A stretch of 64,000 nt of DNA from CBDANZ01 sp965197865 (GTDB lineage: Bacteria > Acidobacteriota > Vicinamibacteria > Vicinamibacterales > CAVVIG01). Shown one piece after another: positions 8,851 through 21,444 of this stretch. Numbering within the stretch: position 1 is the first letter of the stretch; each line of letters begins with the position of its first letter. The stretch covers positions 558,001 to 622,000 of the forward strand of contig CBDANZ010000002.1 in assembly GCA_965197865.1 (NCBI GenBank). Reading direction: 5' to 3'. Under the pieces are notes generated by a model. The model saw nothing but the letters and a program-made list of their open reading frames with translations, did not search any database and had not been told where the DNA came from. Position numbers and translations under genes: made by a program.

Positions 8851-9292
8851 GGCAGCGGAGTGGGACCTACTGACTCAAGGTTCACTCCGGCCATTGGCTC
8901 ATCGAACTTCCTCAAGGAGAGCGCGGGCGCCGCTGATGTATCCCTGCTTCCAGTATAGGTAATCGCGCATCCGATGACCGGCTGGAACGAGAGATTCCTT
9001 CAAGGCATTCCTGGACGTTGCGATTACGGTCGGCAGCGACGATGGTCGAAGTGAGCTACGCCAAGCGAAGCGCCTGTGGCGACGCTCTTGCCACCGTGGG
9101 GCACTCGGTCTCCGCCACCGCCGTGCGGGCCGGTCGTCGCATCGCGGGACCTCGTTGCAAAGAGCCGGAGGGAACATTTCTCACGGGCCTTGACAGCCGC
9201 CTCCGTTTCTTGACCACGCACGAACGCGCATAGTACCGTTGCCCGTTCCGGCGCACGCATTCTCAGGCGCGTTATCGCCGCGTCCGACTTCT
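8851..9292. other. Intergenic region without a supported gene
   Basis: I see no gene with a start, signal or family match here. The minus strand has a short open stretch ending YWKQGYISGARALLEEVR (stop near 8899) that looks protein-like, but I cannot place it in a family and it has no credible start. No glycine-riboswitch core was seen upstream of gcvT. Confidence 0.4.
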
Positions 9293-10411
9293 ATGGAACA
9301 GCCCCCCGCCGCCCCTGTCAGGAAAACGCCCCTAAACGCTCGCCATCGCGCGTCCGGCGCGAAGATGGTCTCCTTCGGCGGGTGGGACATGCCGCTTGAG
9401 TACTCGGGCATCGTAGCCGAGCACCTGGCGGTCCGCCAGCGCGCGGGTGTTTTCGACGTCAGTCACATGGGAAAGATTGAGATCGCAGGCAAGAACGCAC
9501 TCGATGCCATTCAAGGCATCTCTTGCAACGATGCCTCGAGGCTCCGGATGGGACAGGCGCAATACTCGGGTCTGCTGAATGCTCGGGGCACGTTTGTCGA
9601 CGACCTGCTCGTCTATCGCCTGGCGGCCGAGCATTTCCTGCTCATCGTTAACGCTTCCCGCACCGCCGACGACTACGCCCACATCGTGGAACACATCAGG
9701 GCCGCCGGAGACGCCGTGGCCGTCGATGCGAGCTCACGCTACGCGCTACTTGCTATTCAAGGCCCGCAGGCGCTGAACGTCCTTCGGCCGCTGACCGGCG
9801 TCGACCTCGCTTCCATCAAGTACTACTGGTTCGCGCACGGTGAGGTGGCCGGCGTTCGCGCGACTGTCTCGCGAACCGGCTACACTGGGGAGGACGGCTT
9901 CGAGATCTTCATGCCGCCGCAATCGGCCGATCACGTCTGGCAGGCCGTCATCGAGGCAGGGAAGTCAGCGGATGTGATCCCATGCGGCCTCGGAGCCCGC
10001 GATACGCTGCGGCTCGAGGCGTCGATGCGCCTGTACGGGAATGACATCGACGATACAACCACGCCGCTCGAAGCGGACCTCGGTTGGATTGTCGGATGGA
10101 GCAAACCGGATTTCCTGGGCGCCGAGGTGTTGCGGCGCCAGAAGGCGGATGGCATCGGCCGCGGGCTCGTGGGCTTCGAAATGCTCGAGCGGGGAATTGC
10201 GCGCCGTGGTCACGGCGTGTACGTCGGGCGCGACCGGATCGGCGCGGTCACCAGCGGCACGCAGACACCGCATCTGAAAAGAGCGATCGGTATGGCGTAC
10301 CTGCCGGTCGAACACCTAGCGGTGGGAACCGAATTCGACGTTGACGTCCGCGGGCGGTCGATACGAGCGAAAGTTGTCCCGATGCCGTTCTACAGGCGCG
10401 AGCGAACGTAG
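9293..10411 (+). CDS. gcvT: Aminomethyltransferase, glycine cleavage T protein
   Basis: This is a 372-residue protein. It transfers the methylene group from lipoyl-bound aminomethyl to tetrahydrofolate and releases ammonia. Family motifs are KMVSFGGWDMPLEY near the N-terminus, VFDVSHMGKIE, then RTGYTGEDGFEIF, and the C-terminal folate-binding part with GLGARDTLRLEASMRLYG. Length is normal for GcvT. The ATG at 9293 (MEQPPAAPVRKTPL) is preferred over 9239 because homologues begin close to KTPL; no strong Shine-Dalgarno is visible. It is the first gene of a gcvT-gcvH-gcvP operon with a 34-bp gap to gcvH. The lipoamide dehydrogenase (L protein) is not in the window. Confidence 0.95.
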   Translation: MEQPPAAPVRKTPLNARHRASGAKMVSFGGWDMPLEYSGIVAEHLAVRQRAGVFDVSHMGKIEIAGKNALDAIQGISCNDASRLRMGQAQYSGLLNARGTFVDDLLVYRLAAEHFLLIVNASRTADDYAHIVEHIRAAGDAVAVDASSRYALLAIQGPQALNVLRPLTGVDLASIKYYWFAHGEVAGVRATVSRTGYTGEDGFEIFMPPQSADHVWQAVIEAGKSADVIPCGLGARDTLRLEASMRLYGNDIDDTTTPLEADLGWIVGWSKPDFLGAEVLRRQKADGIGRGLVGFEMLERGIARRGHGVYVGRDRIGAVTSGTQTPHLKRAIGMAYLPVEHLAVGTEFDVDVRGRSIRAKVVPMPFYRRERT

Positions 10412-10445
10412 GCCCGGTCCTTAGGGAGTGTCAGGAGGTATCGCA

Positions 10446-10835
10446 ATGGCCTATCCTGCGAGGTTCAAGTACACCAAGGATCACGAATGGATCGAGCTGG
10501 CGGGTGACCGCGGCAAGGTGGGCATTACCGATTATGCTCAGCAGCAGCTCGGTGATGTGGTTTACGTCGAGCTTCCAGAGGTCGGCGCCACACTCAAGGC
10601 GAAGCAGCCGTTCGGCACGATCGAATCAGTGAAGGCTGTTTCCGAGATGTACGCGCCGCTGTCGGGCGAGGTGGTCGAAGTGAACGCCTCGCTGAGAGAC
10701 AAGCCGGAAGTCGTCAACGCTGACGCGCACGGAAGCTGGATGATTGTCTTGAAGCTGAGCGACTCTGGCGAAACTGGCACGCTGCTGAACGCCACCGAGT
10801 ACGCAGACCTGGTCAAGAACGCGTTGCAAGCTTGA
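10446..10835 (+). CDS. gcvH: Glycine cleavage H protein
   Basis: This is a 129-residue lipoyl carrier that shuttles the aminomethyl group between P, T and L proteins. The lipoylation site is Lys63 in FGTIESVKAVSEMYAP. The N-terminal YTKDHEWIE and the block VGITDYAQQQLGDVVYVELP are standard. The start at 10446 has a perfect AGGAGG at 10434-10439. The stop lies four bases before the GTG of gcvP, which suggests translational coupling. Confidence 0.97.
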   Translation: MAYPARFKYTKDHEWIELAGDRGKVGITDYAQQQLGDVVYVELPEVGATLKAKQPFGTIESVKAVSEMYAPLSGEVVEVNASLRDKPEVVNADAHGSWMIVLKLSDSGETGTLLNATEYADLVKNALQA

Positions 10836-10839
10836 GGTA

Positions 10840-13719
10840 GTGTCCACCTTCCGATCCCGCCACATCGGTCCCGACGAAGTCGAAGCAGCCAAGATGCTGA
10901 AGGTTGTCGGCGTCGCCTCGATGGACGCGTTGATCGATGAGGCGATCCCGGCGCGGATCCGCCTCTCGAAAAGTCTGGATCTTCCAGGTGGTCAGCCTGA
11001 GCATGAATTCCTGCGTGATTTGCGCGAGATCGCTGCGCGCAACCAACTCTTCAAGTCGTACATCGGCCTCGGCTACTACGACTGCGTGACGCCGAGCGTC
11101 ATCTTCCGGAACGTGCTCGAGAATCCGGGGTGGTACACCCCGTACACCCCGTACCAGGCCGAGATCGCCCAGGGGCGGCTCGAAGGGTTGCTCAATTTCC
11201 AGACGATGGTCGCCGACCTCACGGGCATGGAAGTCGCCAACGCCTCGCTGCTAGACGAAGCGACAGCCGCATCCGAAGCGATGACGATGCTCGGTCGCGT
11301 GCAGGCGAAGCGCATCGACAACGTCGTTGGGCCGCCACAGTTCTTCGTCGCCGATTCGTGCTTCCCGCAAACCATCGAGGTGTTGCGCGCGAGGGCCGAT
11401 CCGCTTGGTATCGAACTCGTGATAGGGAATTTCAGGAAGGCCGAGTTCCCGGGTCGAGTGTTCGGCGCGCTGGTCCAGACGCCGGACGAGGCCGGTCTTA
11501 TCCACGACCTGCGCGATTTCATCACCGACGCCAAGCGCGCGGGTGTGCTCGTGGCGGTTGCCACGGATCTGCTCAGCCTCACGGTGCTCACGCCGCCGGG
11601 AGAACTGGGCGCTGATGTCGTCGTTGGCAGCTCGCAGCGTTTCGGTGTGCCGATGGGGTACGGCGGCCCTCACGCCGCCTTTTTCGCCACGCGTGAGGGG
11701 CACGTCCGGCAAGCGCCCGGCCGCATCGTTGGCGTGTCAGTGGACGCGCACAGCAGCCGCGCGTACCGGATGGCGCTGCAGACGCGCGAACAGCACATTC
11801 GCCGCGAGAGAGCCACGTCGAACATCTGCACGGCGCAGGCGCTTCTAGCGAACATCGCCGGCTTCTACGCCGTGTATCACGGACCGAAGGGGCTCACCGC
11901 GATCGCGCGTGGCGTGCACGCCCACGGGCGCATCCTCGAGCGGGAACTCGCCAACCTTGGCGTCCGACAGCAGAACGCGGTGTTCTTCGACACGCTGCGT
12001 CTCGAAGGTGTCGACCTCGATCGGGTCCGACGGGCCGCGCTCGCCGCGCGAATCAACTTGCGGTATCGCGACGACGACGCGATCAATATCGCAGTCGACG
12101 AAACGACGACAGAGGCCGATGTCGAGGCGATCGTATCGGTCTTTGCTGTGGCCTCTGGGCGGTCTGGCGCGCCGGCCGACCGCGAGGTCGACCGGCTCGA
12201 TGTTGAATATCCGGCCGGCCTAGCGCGCACGTCCGCGTTTCTGACGCACCCCGTGTTCAACACCCACCACTCGGAAACCGAGATGATGCGGTATGTCCGG
12301 AGCCTCGAGCGGAAAGACATCGGGCTTGACACGTCGATGATCCCCCTGGGCTCCTGCACGATGAAGCTGAATGCGGCCTCGGAGATGCTTCCTCTCACCT
12401 GGCCCGAATTTTCGAAGCCGCATCCCTTCGTACCGGTGGAACAGATGCGGGGCTATCAGCAGATCTTTTGCGAGCTCGAACAGGCGCTGTGTGAGATTAC
12501 GGGGTTCGCGGCCGTCTCGCTCCAGCCCAACTCAGGGGCGCAGGGAGAGTTGGCCGGTCTGCTGGTCATTTCCGCTTACCATCGCGATCGTGGCGACACG
12601 CCGCGGGACGTCGTGCTCATTCCGGCGTCGGCGCACGGGACGAACCCCGCAAGCGCCGTCATGGCCGGCATGCGGGTCGTGGTCGTTGCCAGCACGAAGG
12701 AGGGCAGCATCGACGTGGCCGACCTGGAGGCGAAGGCCAAGGAGCACAGCCCTAGCCTGGCCGCGCTGATGGTGACGTATCCTTCGACGCACGGCGTGTA
12801 TGAGGAAAGCGTTCAGGACATCTGCTCGATGGTGCACCGGCACGGTGGCCAGGTGTACATGGACGGCGCGAACCTGAACGCGCAGGTCGGGCTGACGAGC
12901 CCGGCGGCGATCGGCGCCGACCTCTGTCATCTGAACCTTCACAAGACGTTCAGCATTCCCCATGGCGGAGGCGGTCCGGGCATGGGACCGATCGGGGTGG
13001 CGGCGCACCTGGCGCCGTATCTGCCTGGGCATCCGCTCGTGAAGACCGGCGGCGCGCGGGCGATTCGCGCAACGTCAGCGGCGCCGTGGAGCAGCGCCAG
13101 TATCCTGATCATCTCGCACGCTTATATCAAGATGCTAGGCGGAGACGGCTTAACCGACGCGACGCGCTACGCGATTGTCAACGCGAACTACGTTAAGTCG
13201 CGGCTCGAGCAGCACTACCCTGTCCTGTATACGCGGGCGAGCGGCCGCGTCGCGCACGAGATGATCTTCGATTTGCGGGCGTTGAAGCAGGCCAGTGGAG
13301 CTGGGGCCTCTGGCGGAGTTGACGAGACCGACGTGGCCAAGCGGTTGATGGACTATGGGTTCCACGCGCCGACTGTATCCTTTCCGGTCCCAGGAACGCT
13401 GATGATCGAACCGACTGAAAGCGAGCCGAAAGACGAGCTCGACCGCTTCTGCGACGCGATGATTGCCATTCGCGCGGAGATTCAGGCCGTCATCGACGGC
13501 CAGGCGGATGCGAAGAACAACCTGCTGAAAAACGCGCCCCACACGGCCGCGGCGGTCGCCGCCGACACGTGGACCCGTCCGTACCCGCGCGAGCAGGCCG
13601 CCTTTCCTCTTCCGTTCGTTCGTGCACGCAAGTTCTGGCCGAGCGTCGGCCGCATCGACAATTCGTACGGCGACCGGAATCTCATGTGCGCGTGCGAGGG
13701 GGTAGAAAGTGAGAAGTGA
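10840..13719 (+). CDS. gcvP: Glycine dehydrogenase (decarboxylating), P protein
   Basis: This 959-residue protein decarboxylates glycine with PLP and loads the aminomethyl group on GcvH. It is the single-chain form (both halves fused), about as long as the E. coli enzyme. Landmarks: N-terminal FRSRHIGPDE, GYGGPHAAFFATR in the first half, then MIPLGSCTMKLNAA, ANPASAVMAG-type block (GTNPASAVMAGM), and the PLP lysine in LNLHKTFSIPHGGGGPG (Lys702). The start is GTG, four bases after gcvH, with the end of gcvH supplying a weak GAGG. Gene and the downstream minus-strand aminotransferase share a hairpin terminator. Confidence 0.97.
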   Translation: MSTFRSRHIGPDEVEAAKMLKVVGVASMDALIDEAIPARIRLSKSLDLPGGQPEHEFLRDLREIAARNQLFKSYIGLGYYDCVTPSVIFRNVLENPGWYTPYTPYQAEIAQGRLEGLLNFQTMVADLTGMEVANASLLDEATAASEAMTMLGRVQAKRIDNVVGPPQFFVADSCFPQTIEVLRARADPLGIELVIGNFRKAEFPGRVFGALVQTPDEAGLIHDLRDFITDAKRAGVLVAVATDLLSLTVLTPPGELGADVVVGSSQRFGVPMGYGGPHAAFFATREGHVRQAPGRIVGVSVDAHSSRAYRMALQTREQHIRRERATSNICTAQALLANIAGFYAVYHGPKGLTAIARGVHAHGRILERELANLGVRQQNAVFFDTLRLEGVDLDRVRRAALAARINLRYRDDDAINIAVDETTTEADVEAIVSVFAVASGRSGAPADREVDRLDVEYPAGLARTSAFLTHPVFNTHHSETEMMRYVRSLERKDIGLDTSMIPLGSCTMKLNAASEMLPLTWPEFSKPHPFVPVEQMRGYQQIFCELEQALCEITGFAAVSLQPNSGAQGELAGLLVISAYHRDRGDTPRDVVLIPASAHGTNPASAVMAGMRVVVVASTKEGSIDVADLEAKAKEHSPSLAALMVTYPSTHGVYEESVQDICSMVHRHGGQVYMDGANLNAQVGLTSPAAIGADLCHLNLHKTFSIPHGGGGPGMGPIGVAAHLAPYLPGHPLVKTGGARAIRATSAAPWSSASILIISHAYIKMLGGDGLTDATRYAIVNANYVKSRLEQHYPVLYTRASGRVAHEMIFDLRALKQASGAGASGGVDETDVAKRLMDYGFHAPTVSFPVPGTLMIEPTESEPKDELDRFCDAMIAIRAEIQAVIDGQADAKNNLLKNAPHTAAAVAADTWTRPYPREQAAFPLPFVRARKFWPSVGRIDNSYGDRNLMCACEGVESEK

Positions 13720-13773
13720 AATCGTAAGAGGCAAAGGACCGAGTCCTTTTCACCTCTACTTTCCCTTTCACTT
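13714..13773. terminator. Bidirectional terminator between convergent genes
   Basis: Nested inverted repeats: aagtgaaa (13714-13721) pairs with tttcactt (13766-13773), and aaaggac (13733-13739) pairs with gtccttt (13743-13749) around a 3-base loop. T-rich and A-rich flanks lie on both sides. It overlaps the stop codons of both convergent genes. Confidence 0.55.
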
Positions 13774-14658
13774 CAGCGAAGCGGTAAGCTCCTGGGCTTT
13801 GGCGCGGAAGCGCTCGAGCAGTGTCTTGGTGATCGGCCCAGGGCGCCCGGTGCCAATCGTGTGATCGTCGACCTGAACGATCGGCACGATTTCTCGCGTC
13901 GTGCTCGAGAGGAAGGCCTCGTCGGCCCCGACGAGATCGGGCTCCTTCAGTACCTGTTCCCGCACCGTGACGCTTGCTTCCACGCCCACCTCGAAGAGAA
14001 ATTCGCGAGTGATACCTGGCAGCAGTCCGGCGTCGAGGGGCGGCGTCAGCGCCGTGCCGCCCTTCACGACAAAAATATTGGCGGTCGAACCTTCCGCCAG
14101 TTCGCCCCGGTAGTTCCGCATCACTCCTTCGACCGCGCTGCGGCGCGCCGCTTCCTGCATCGCGAGCGCGCTGTTCAGTAGGTTGTTCGACTTAATCACT
14201 GGGTTCACCGATCCCGGGTGGTTCCGTACGATTGAGACGAGTGCGACCTTCACACCGCGCTCCAGCGATGCGGGTGCCACGTCGATCTGTGGTTTGACGA
14301 TAACGACGATGGAGGGCTCGGGGGTAGCGGCGAGATCGTAGGTCAGATCCCCGATCCCGCGGGTGACCAGCAGGCGAATATAGGCCTCGCCGCTGCCGCC
14401 AGGTCCGAGGCCAGCGGCGCGCATCGTCTCCTGAAAGCGCGCCGCAATCTGTTCATTGGAAAGCGGCACTGGCAGGGCGAGCATGCCGGCCGACGTGCGC
14501 AGCCGGCGCATGTGGCGGTCGAGCAGGAACGGCAGGCTATTGTAGGTTCTCAGCGTCTCGTACACGCCCTCGCCGTACAGAAACCCGTGATCGAAAACAG
14601 AAATAGCGGCGTGCGTCTCATCGAAGACGCGCCCGTTCACATTGACCATGGCAGGCAT
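13768..14658 (-). CDS. PLP-dependent class IV aminotransferase
   Basis: This 296-residue protein belongs to fold-type IV PLP enzymes (branched-chain aminotransferase, D-amino-acid aminotransferase or aminodeoxychorismate lyase). The PLP lysine is Lys156 in NPVIKSNNLLNS; the cofactor-binding Glu is in ELAEGSTANIF; SVFDHGFLYGEGVYETLR near residue 20 is the family signature. The motif set fits IlvE-like or D-amino-acid aminotransferases rather better than PabC, but substrate cannot be read from the sequence. The gene is divergent from the NAD(P)HX repair gene (42 bp apart) and convergent with gcvP. Confidence 0.85.
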   Translation of the reverse strand: MPAMVNVNGRVFDETHAAISVFDHGFLYGEGVYETLRTYNSLPFLLDRHMRRLRTSAGMLALPVPLSNEQIAARFQETMRAAGLGPGGSGEAYIRLLVTRGIGDLTYDLAATPEPSIVVIVKPQIDVAPASLERGVKVALVSIVRNHPGSVNPVIKSNNLLNSALAMQEAARRSAVEGVMRNYRGELAEGSTANIFVVKGGTALTPPLDAGLLPGITREFLFEVGVEASVTVREQVLKEPDLVGADEAFLSSTTREIVPIVQVDDHTIGTGRPGPITKTLLERFRAKAQELTASLK

Positions 14659-14700
14659 CAGCTGAGCGTATCGCCTGTGCTATTCTCGCGCAAGAAGCTG

Positions 14701-16281
14701 ATGCGCGTCCTGAACGCCGCTCAAATGCGCGAGGCCGATCGACGGACGATCGAAGAGATCGGCATCCCTTCTCTCGTCCTCATGGAAAACAGCGGCCGTC
14801 AGGTCGTCGCGGCCATCGAAGCGATTCATGGCGAGTTGTTCGAAGGCACGGTGGCCGTGCTCTGCGGCCTCGGCAACAACGGCGGGGACGGCTTCGTCGT
14901 CGGGCGTACGCTGATGCAGCGTGACGTGGACGTCTTGGTGTTCGTGATCGGACGCGTCGACGAGGTCCGCGGAGACGCCCGCATCAACTTTGACATTCTC
15001 GGCCGTCTTGGCCTCACCCCGGTCGAGATCACCGACGGCGAGGCGTGGGAGGTGCACTTCTCAGAAGTCAGCGACTGCGCGCTCATCGTCGATGCGATGT
15101 TCGGCACCGGACTGAATGCGCCGCTTTCCGGACTGATGGAAACTGTCGTCTCCGACGTGAACGGATCTGGCATTCCGATCGTCGCCATCGACCTGCCGTC
15201 AGGACTGTCGGCCGATTCGCACAAGCCGATTGGCGACTCGGTCGAAGCAGGCCTGACCGTCACGCTCGCGGCTCCGAAGCTGCCGCTCGTTCTTCCGCCA
15301 GCCGAAGCCAGGGCCGGCGAGATCGTCGTCGCAAACATCGGTATCCCGGCCGACGTGCTCGACTCGCTGCCGGGTCCGCGCATCGATCTGCTGACTCGTT
15401 CGGCCATGCGTGAGTTGATCAACCCGCGATCGCCAGACAGTCACAAGGGCGACTACGGGCACGTGCTTCTGGTCGCCGGCTCGCGTGGGAAAACAGGAGC
15501 CGCGCACCTTGCAGCCCTGGGCGCGCTGCGCTCTGGCGCCGGACTGGTCACGGTCGGAACGCCGGCCTGCTGCCTGCCCGTGGTCGCGTCGCTGGGCGCC
15601 GAATACATGACCGAAGCCATCGACGAGACCGCGGACGGACTTCAGGCCGACGCGGTGGATCGGATCCTCGACATAGCCCGCGACGTGGTTGCCATCGGCC
15701 CGGGTCTCGGTCAGGCGCCAGGCACCAGGCAATTCATCAGGACCCTCGTCGATCGGGCGACAATGCCGCTCGTGATCGACGCCGACGGCTTGAACGCATT
15801 TGCCGACGACACGGTCCAGCTGTCCGGCCGCGATGGCCGCGCTGTGATCATTACTCCGCACCCGGGCGAGATGGCCAGGTTGGTCGGCATGTCAACCGAA
15901 GAAGTGCAGGCGAGCCGCCTCGAGATCGCGCGCAATTTCGCCGGAGGACATCACGTCTACGTCGTGTTGAAAGGCCACCGGACGCTAATCGCCACGCCAG
16001 ACGAAATGGTGTTCATCAACCCAACCGGGAATGCTGGAATGTCGACCGGCGGCACGGGTGACGTCCTCACGGGGATGATTGCGGCATGGCTGGCGCAACT
16101 CCTCGACGCCGAGGCCGCGTGTAAGCTCGCCGTATACCTACACGGCATGGCCGGGGACCTCGCGGAAGCCGACGAAGGGGAAGTGGCCATGACGGCGGGC
16201 GACGTCGCGGGCCATCTCGGCGAGGCGCTTATGGAGCTCACCTGGCGGCGCAACGTCGTCGCTCGCGACCAGTCCGCATGA
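14701..16281 (+). CDS. nnr: Bifunctional NAD(P)HX epimerase/dehydratase
   Basis: This is a 526-residue fusion of two repair enzymes. The N-terminal NnrE (YjeF_N, residues ~1-220) has LMENSGRQVV and GLGNNGGDGFVVGR; it epimerises R-NAD(P)HX. The C-terminal NnrD (residues ~235-510) has HKGDYGHVLLVAGSRGKTGA and NPTGNAGMSTGGTGDVLTG; it dehydrates S-NAD(P)HX with ADP or ATP. The ATG at 14701 opens the usual MRVLNAAQMREADRRT start. tsaE follows 42 bases downstream, a very common gene pair. Confidence 0.95.
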   Translation: MRVLNAAQMREADRRTIEEIGIPSLVLMENSGRQVVAAIEAIHGELFEGTVAVLCGLGNNGGDGFVVGRTLMQRDVDVLVFVIGRVDEVRGDARINFDILGRLGLTPVEITDGEAWEVHFSEVSDCALIVDAMFGTGLNAPLSGLMETVVSDVNGSGIPIVAIDLPSGLSADSHKPIGDSVEAGLTVTLAAPKLPLVLPPAEARAGEIVVANIGIPADVLDSLPGPRIDLLTRSAMRELINPRSPDSHKGDYGHVLLVAGSRGKTGAAHLAALGALRSGAGLVTVGTPACCLPVVASLGAEYMTEAIDETADGLQADAVDRILDIARDVVAIGPGLGQAPGTRQFIRTLVDRATMPLVIDADGLNAFADDTVQLSGRDGRAVIITPHPGEMARLVGMSTEEVQASRLEIARNFAGGHHVYVVLKGHRTLIATPDEMVFINPTGNAGMSTGGTGDVLTGMIAAWLAQLLDAEAACKLAVYLHGMAGDLAEADEGEVAMTAGDVAGHLGEALMELTWRRNVVARDQSA

Positions 16282-16323
16282 CCGGAGCACGACCAGGAAG
16301 TGGTCAGGTCCTTCTAAGACTAG

Positions 16324-16764
16324 GTGACGCAAATCATCACCACCCACTCCGAAGCTGACACCTCAAACGTGGGACGGCATCTCGCAGAGACGCTTGCGCC
16401 AGGCTCAGTGGTCCTGCTATTTGGCGATCTCGGAACAGGGAAGACCGCGTTCGTGCGCGGCATGGCGGCCGGCCTCGGGATCGATTCCACCGAAGTCAGC
16501 AGCCCGAGTTTCACGCTCGTGCAAGAGTACAGAGGCGGACGATTGCCGCTCTTTCACGTCGACTTGTACCGGTTGCAGCCGACCGAGGTGAACGACCTTG
16601 GCCTTGACGAGCTGACGATCCAGGGTGGAGTGACGGCGATCGAATGGTCCGACCGCCTGCCGCGCCCCTTCGAAGACGCAATCGTCGTGCGCATCGACCA
16701 CGGCGACGGCTCGACGCGAACGATATCAATTACTCCGACCGATAGTTCGGGGCCTCTTTCGTGA
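16324..16764 (+). CDS. tsaE: tRNA threonylcarbamoyladenosine biosynthesis ATPase TsaE
   Basis: This is a 146-residue protein of normal length. Walker A is LFGDLGTGKTAFVRG (around residue 35); VSSPSFTLVQEY and HVDLYRL are the classical TsaE blocks, followed by IEWSDRL. It drives the t6A37 modification of ANN-decoding tRNAs together with TsaB and TsaD, which are not in the window. The start is GTG with no clear Shine-Dalgarno. Its last 35 bases overlap the end of the convergent guaB gene. Confidence 0.93.
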   Translation: MTQIITTHSEADTSNVGRHLAETLAPGSVVLLFGDLGTGKTAFVRGMAAGLGIDSTEVSSPSFTLVQEYRGGRLPLFHVDLYRLQPTEVNDLGLDELTIQGGVTAIEWSDRLPRPFEDAIVVRIDHGDGSTRTISITPTDSSGPLS

Positions 16765-18253
16765 TGGAGACGTCGTGGACGTGGCCTTCACGGAACCCCG
16801 CCTGAGTCACCCGAATGAGGTTCGCCTTGCACTGCAGATCGGCAATCGTCGCGCATCCGCAGTACCCCATGCCCGCACGCAGACCGCCGACGAGCTGATA
16901 CACCAGGCCGGCGACGCTGCCCTTGTGAGCCACTCGGCCTTCAATGCCCTCAGGGACGAGCTTCTCGCTCGACGTCGCGGGATCGAGATCGAATTCGTCC
17001 TGGAAATAGCGATCGCGGCTGCCGCGACGCATCGCGCCGATCGACCCCATGCCGCGGTACTCCTTGAAGCTGCGACCCTGATACAAGATGATCTCGCCTG
17101 GGCTCTCGTCGGTGCCCGCAAATAGGTTGCCGATCATCGCCGTCGAGGCTCCGACTGCGAGCGCCTTGGTCATGTCGCCGGAGTACCGGATGCCGCCGTC
17201 GGCAATAATCGGCACGTCGTGCGATCCGGCCGCTCGCGCACACTCGCTGATTGCGGTAACCATCGGCACGCCGATACCGGCGACGATGCGCGTTGTGCAG
17301 ATGGATCCGGCGCCGATGCCGATTTTCACCGCGTCTACGCCCTGATCGACCAGCGCCCTGGTGCCTTCGGCGGTCCCGACATTTCCCGCCACCAGCTCGA
17401 CCCCCTGGATGCGCTTCCGGATGCTCCCAACGACGTCGAGCACGCTCTGCGAGTGTCCGTGCGCGGTGTCAATGACCAGGACGTCCGCGCCAGCGGCCAC
17501 CAGCGCCTCGGCGCGCTCCATCACGTCCCCGGCAACCCCTATCGCCGCGCCGCATCGGAGGCGTCCGAGCGAGTCCTTGCAGGCATGAGGGTATTTCACG
17601 GCCTTCTGAATATCCTTGACCGTGATGAGGCCCTTGAGCCGATAGTCGCGATTGACGACGAGCAGCTTCTCGACTTTGTGTTGGTGAAGGATCTCCCGCG
17701 CAGCATCGAGCGTGGTCCCCACGGGTACGGTGATGAGATCTTCGCGCGTCATCACATCGGCGATCGGGCGGTTCACATTCGTCTCGAACCGCAGGTCACG
17801 ATTGGTCAGAATCCCGACCAGCCGCCCTTCCTTGCTGCCGTCGTCGGTGATTGGCACGCCGGAGATGCGGTACTTGTTCATCAAATCGAGCGCTTCGTAG
17901 ATATGGTGGGCGGGGGAAAGGGTGATCGGATCGACGATCATCCCGCTCTCCGAGCGCTTGACGCGATCGACCTCTGCCGCCTGCTCTGCGATCGAAAGGT
18001 TCTTGTGGATGATCCCCAGTCCCCCCTGCTGCGCCATCGCGATCGCCAGGCGTGACTCTGTAACGGTGTCCATCGCGGCGCTCAGAATGGGGACGTTGAG
18101 ACGAATGTTCCGCGTGAGCCGCGTGCTCACGTCCACTTGATGCGGCAGCACCGTCGAATGCTGCGGCACGAGCAGGACGTCGTCGAAGGTCAGCGCGGTT
18201 GCCAGACCGGCTTCGACGGAGGCGAGCGCTACCGCTTCAGCTTTGACGGTCAT
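16730..18253 (-). CDS. guaB: Inosine-5'-monophosphate dehydrogenase
   Basis: This 507-residue enzyme oxidises IMP to XMP with NAD+, the committed step to GMP. The catalytic Cys319 lies in GIGAGSICTTRIV. Two CBS domains occupy about residues 105-220 (MIVDPITLSPAH, GILTNRDLRF, KGLITVKDIQK). ADGGIRYSGDMTKALAVGA is the phosphate-binding block, and the flap carries EYRGMGSIGAM. It follows secA on the same strand with a nine-base gap. Confidence 0.97.
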   Translation of the reverse strand: MTVKAEAVALASVEAGLATALTFDDVLLVPQHSTVLPHQVDVSTRLTRNIRLNVPILSAAMDTVTESRLAIAMAQQGGLGIIHKNLSIAEQAAEVDRVKRSESGMIVDPITLSPAHHIYEALDLMNKYRISGVPITDDGSKEGRLVGILTNRDLRFETNVNRPIADVMTREDLITVPVGTTLDAAREILHQHKVEKLLVVNRDYRLKGLITVKDIQKAVKYPHACKDSLGRLRCGAAIGVAGDVMERAEALVAAGADVLVIDTAHGHSQSVLDVVGSIRKRIQGVELVAGNVGTAEGTRALVDQGVDAVKIGIGAGSICTTRIVAGIGVPMVTAISECARAAGSHDVPIIADGGIRYSGDMTKALAVGASTAMIGNLFAGTDESPGEIILYQGRSFKEYRGMGSIGAMRRGSRDRYFQDEFDLDPATSSEKLVPEGIEGRVAHKGSVAGLVYQLVGGLRAGMGYCGCATIADLQCKANLIRVTQAGFREGHVHDVSITKEAPNYRSE

Positions 18254-18262
18254 ATGTCTACG

Positions 18263-21217
<2,955 letters not shown>

Positions 21218-21444
21218 CTACAGCGAGATGCAATCGAGAGTATACAAAGATTGTAACAGAAGGCCCTTGGGCCCTAGGCCGTCGTTCCTGGCCCGGCCTT
21301 GGACCTTGGCCGTCCTTCGTTTGTGGTACGTTGACACTCCATGATCACGCCGCGACTCCATGACTTGACCAGGAACGACGGGACCAGAAGCCAAGTACCA
21401 AGGACAGACCAGGGACCAGGAACTGACCCGGAACGAAGGGCTAC
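21218..21444. other. Intergenic region with short repeated words
   Basis: The 227 bases between secA and the peptidase gene contain many near-repeats and complements of a short word: ccttggaccttggccg, cgttcctggcccgg, gaccaggaacgacgg, ggaccagaagccaagtacc, aaggacagaccagggacc. The complementary words can fold back on each other. On the minus strand, TATACT close to secA could be a -10 element, but I find no convincing -35. No gene is present. Confidence 0.4.

Noticed and set aside
9100..9292. Glycine riboswitch upstream of gcvT
   Set aside because: Looked for the conserved tandem-aptamer core and found no convincing match in the leader.
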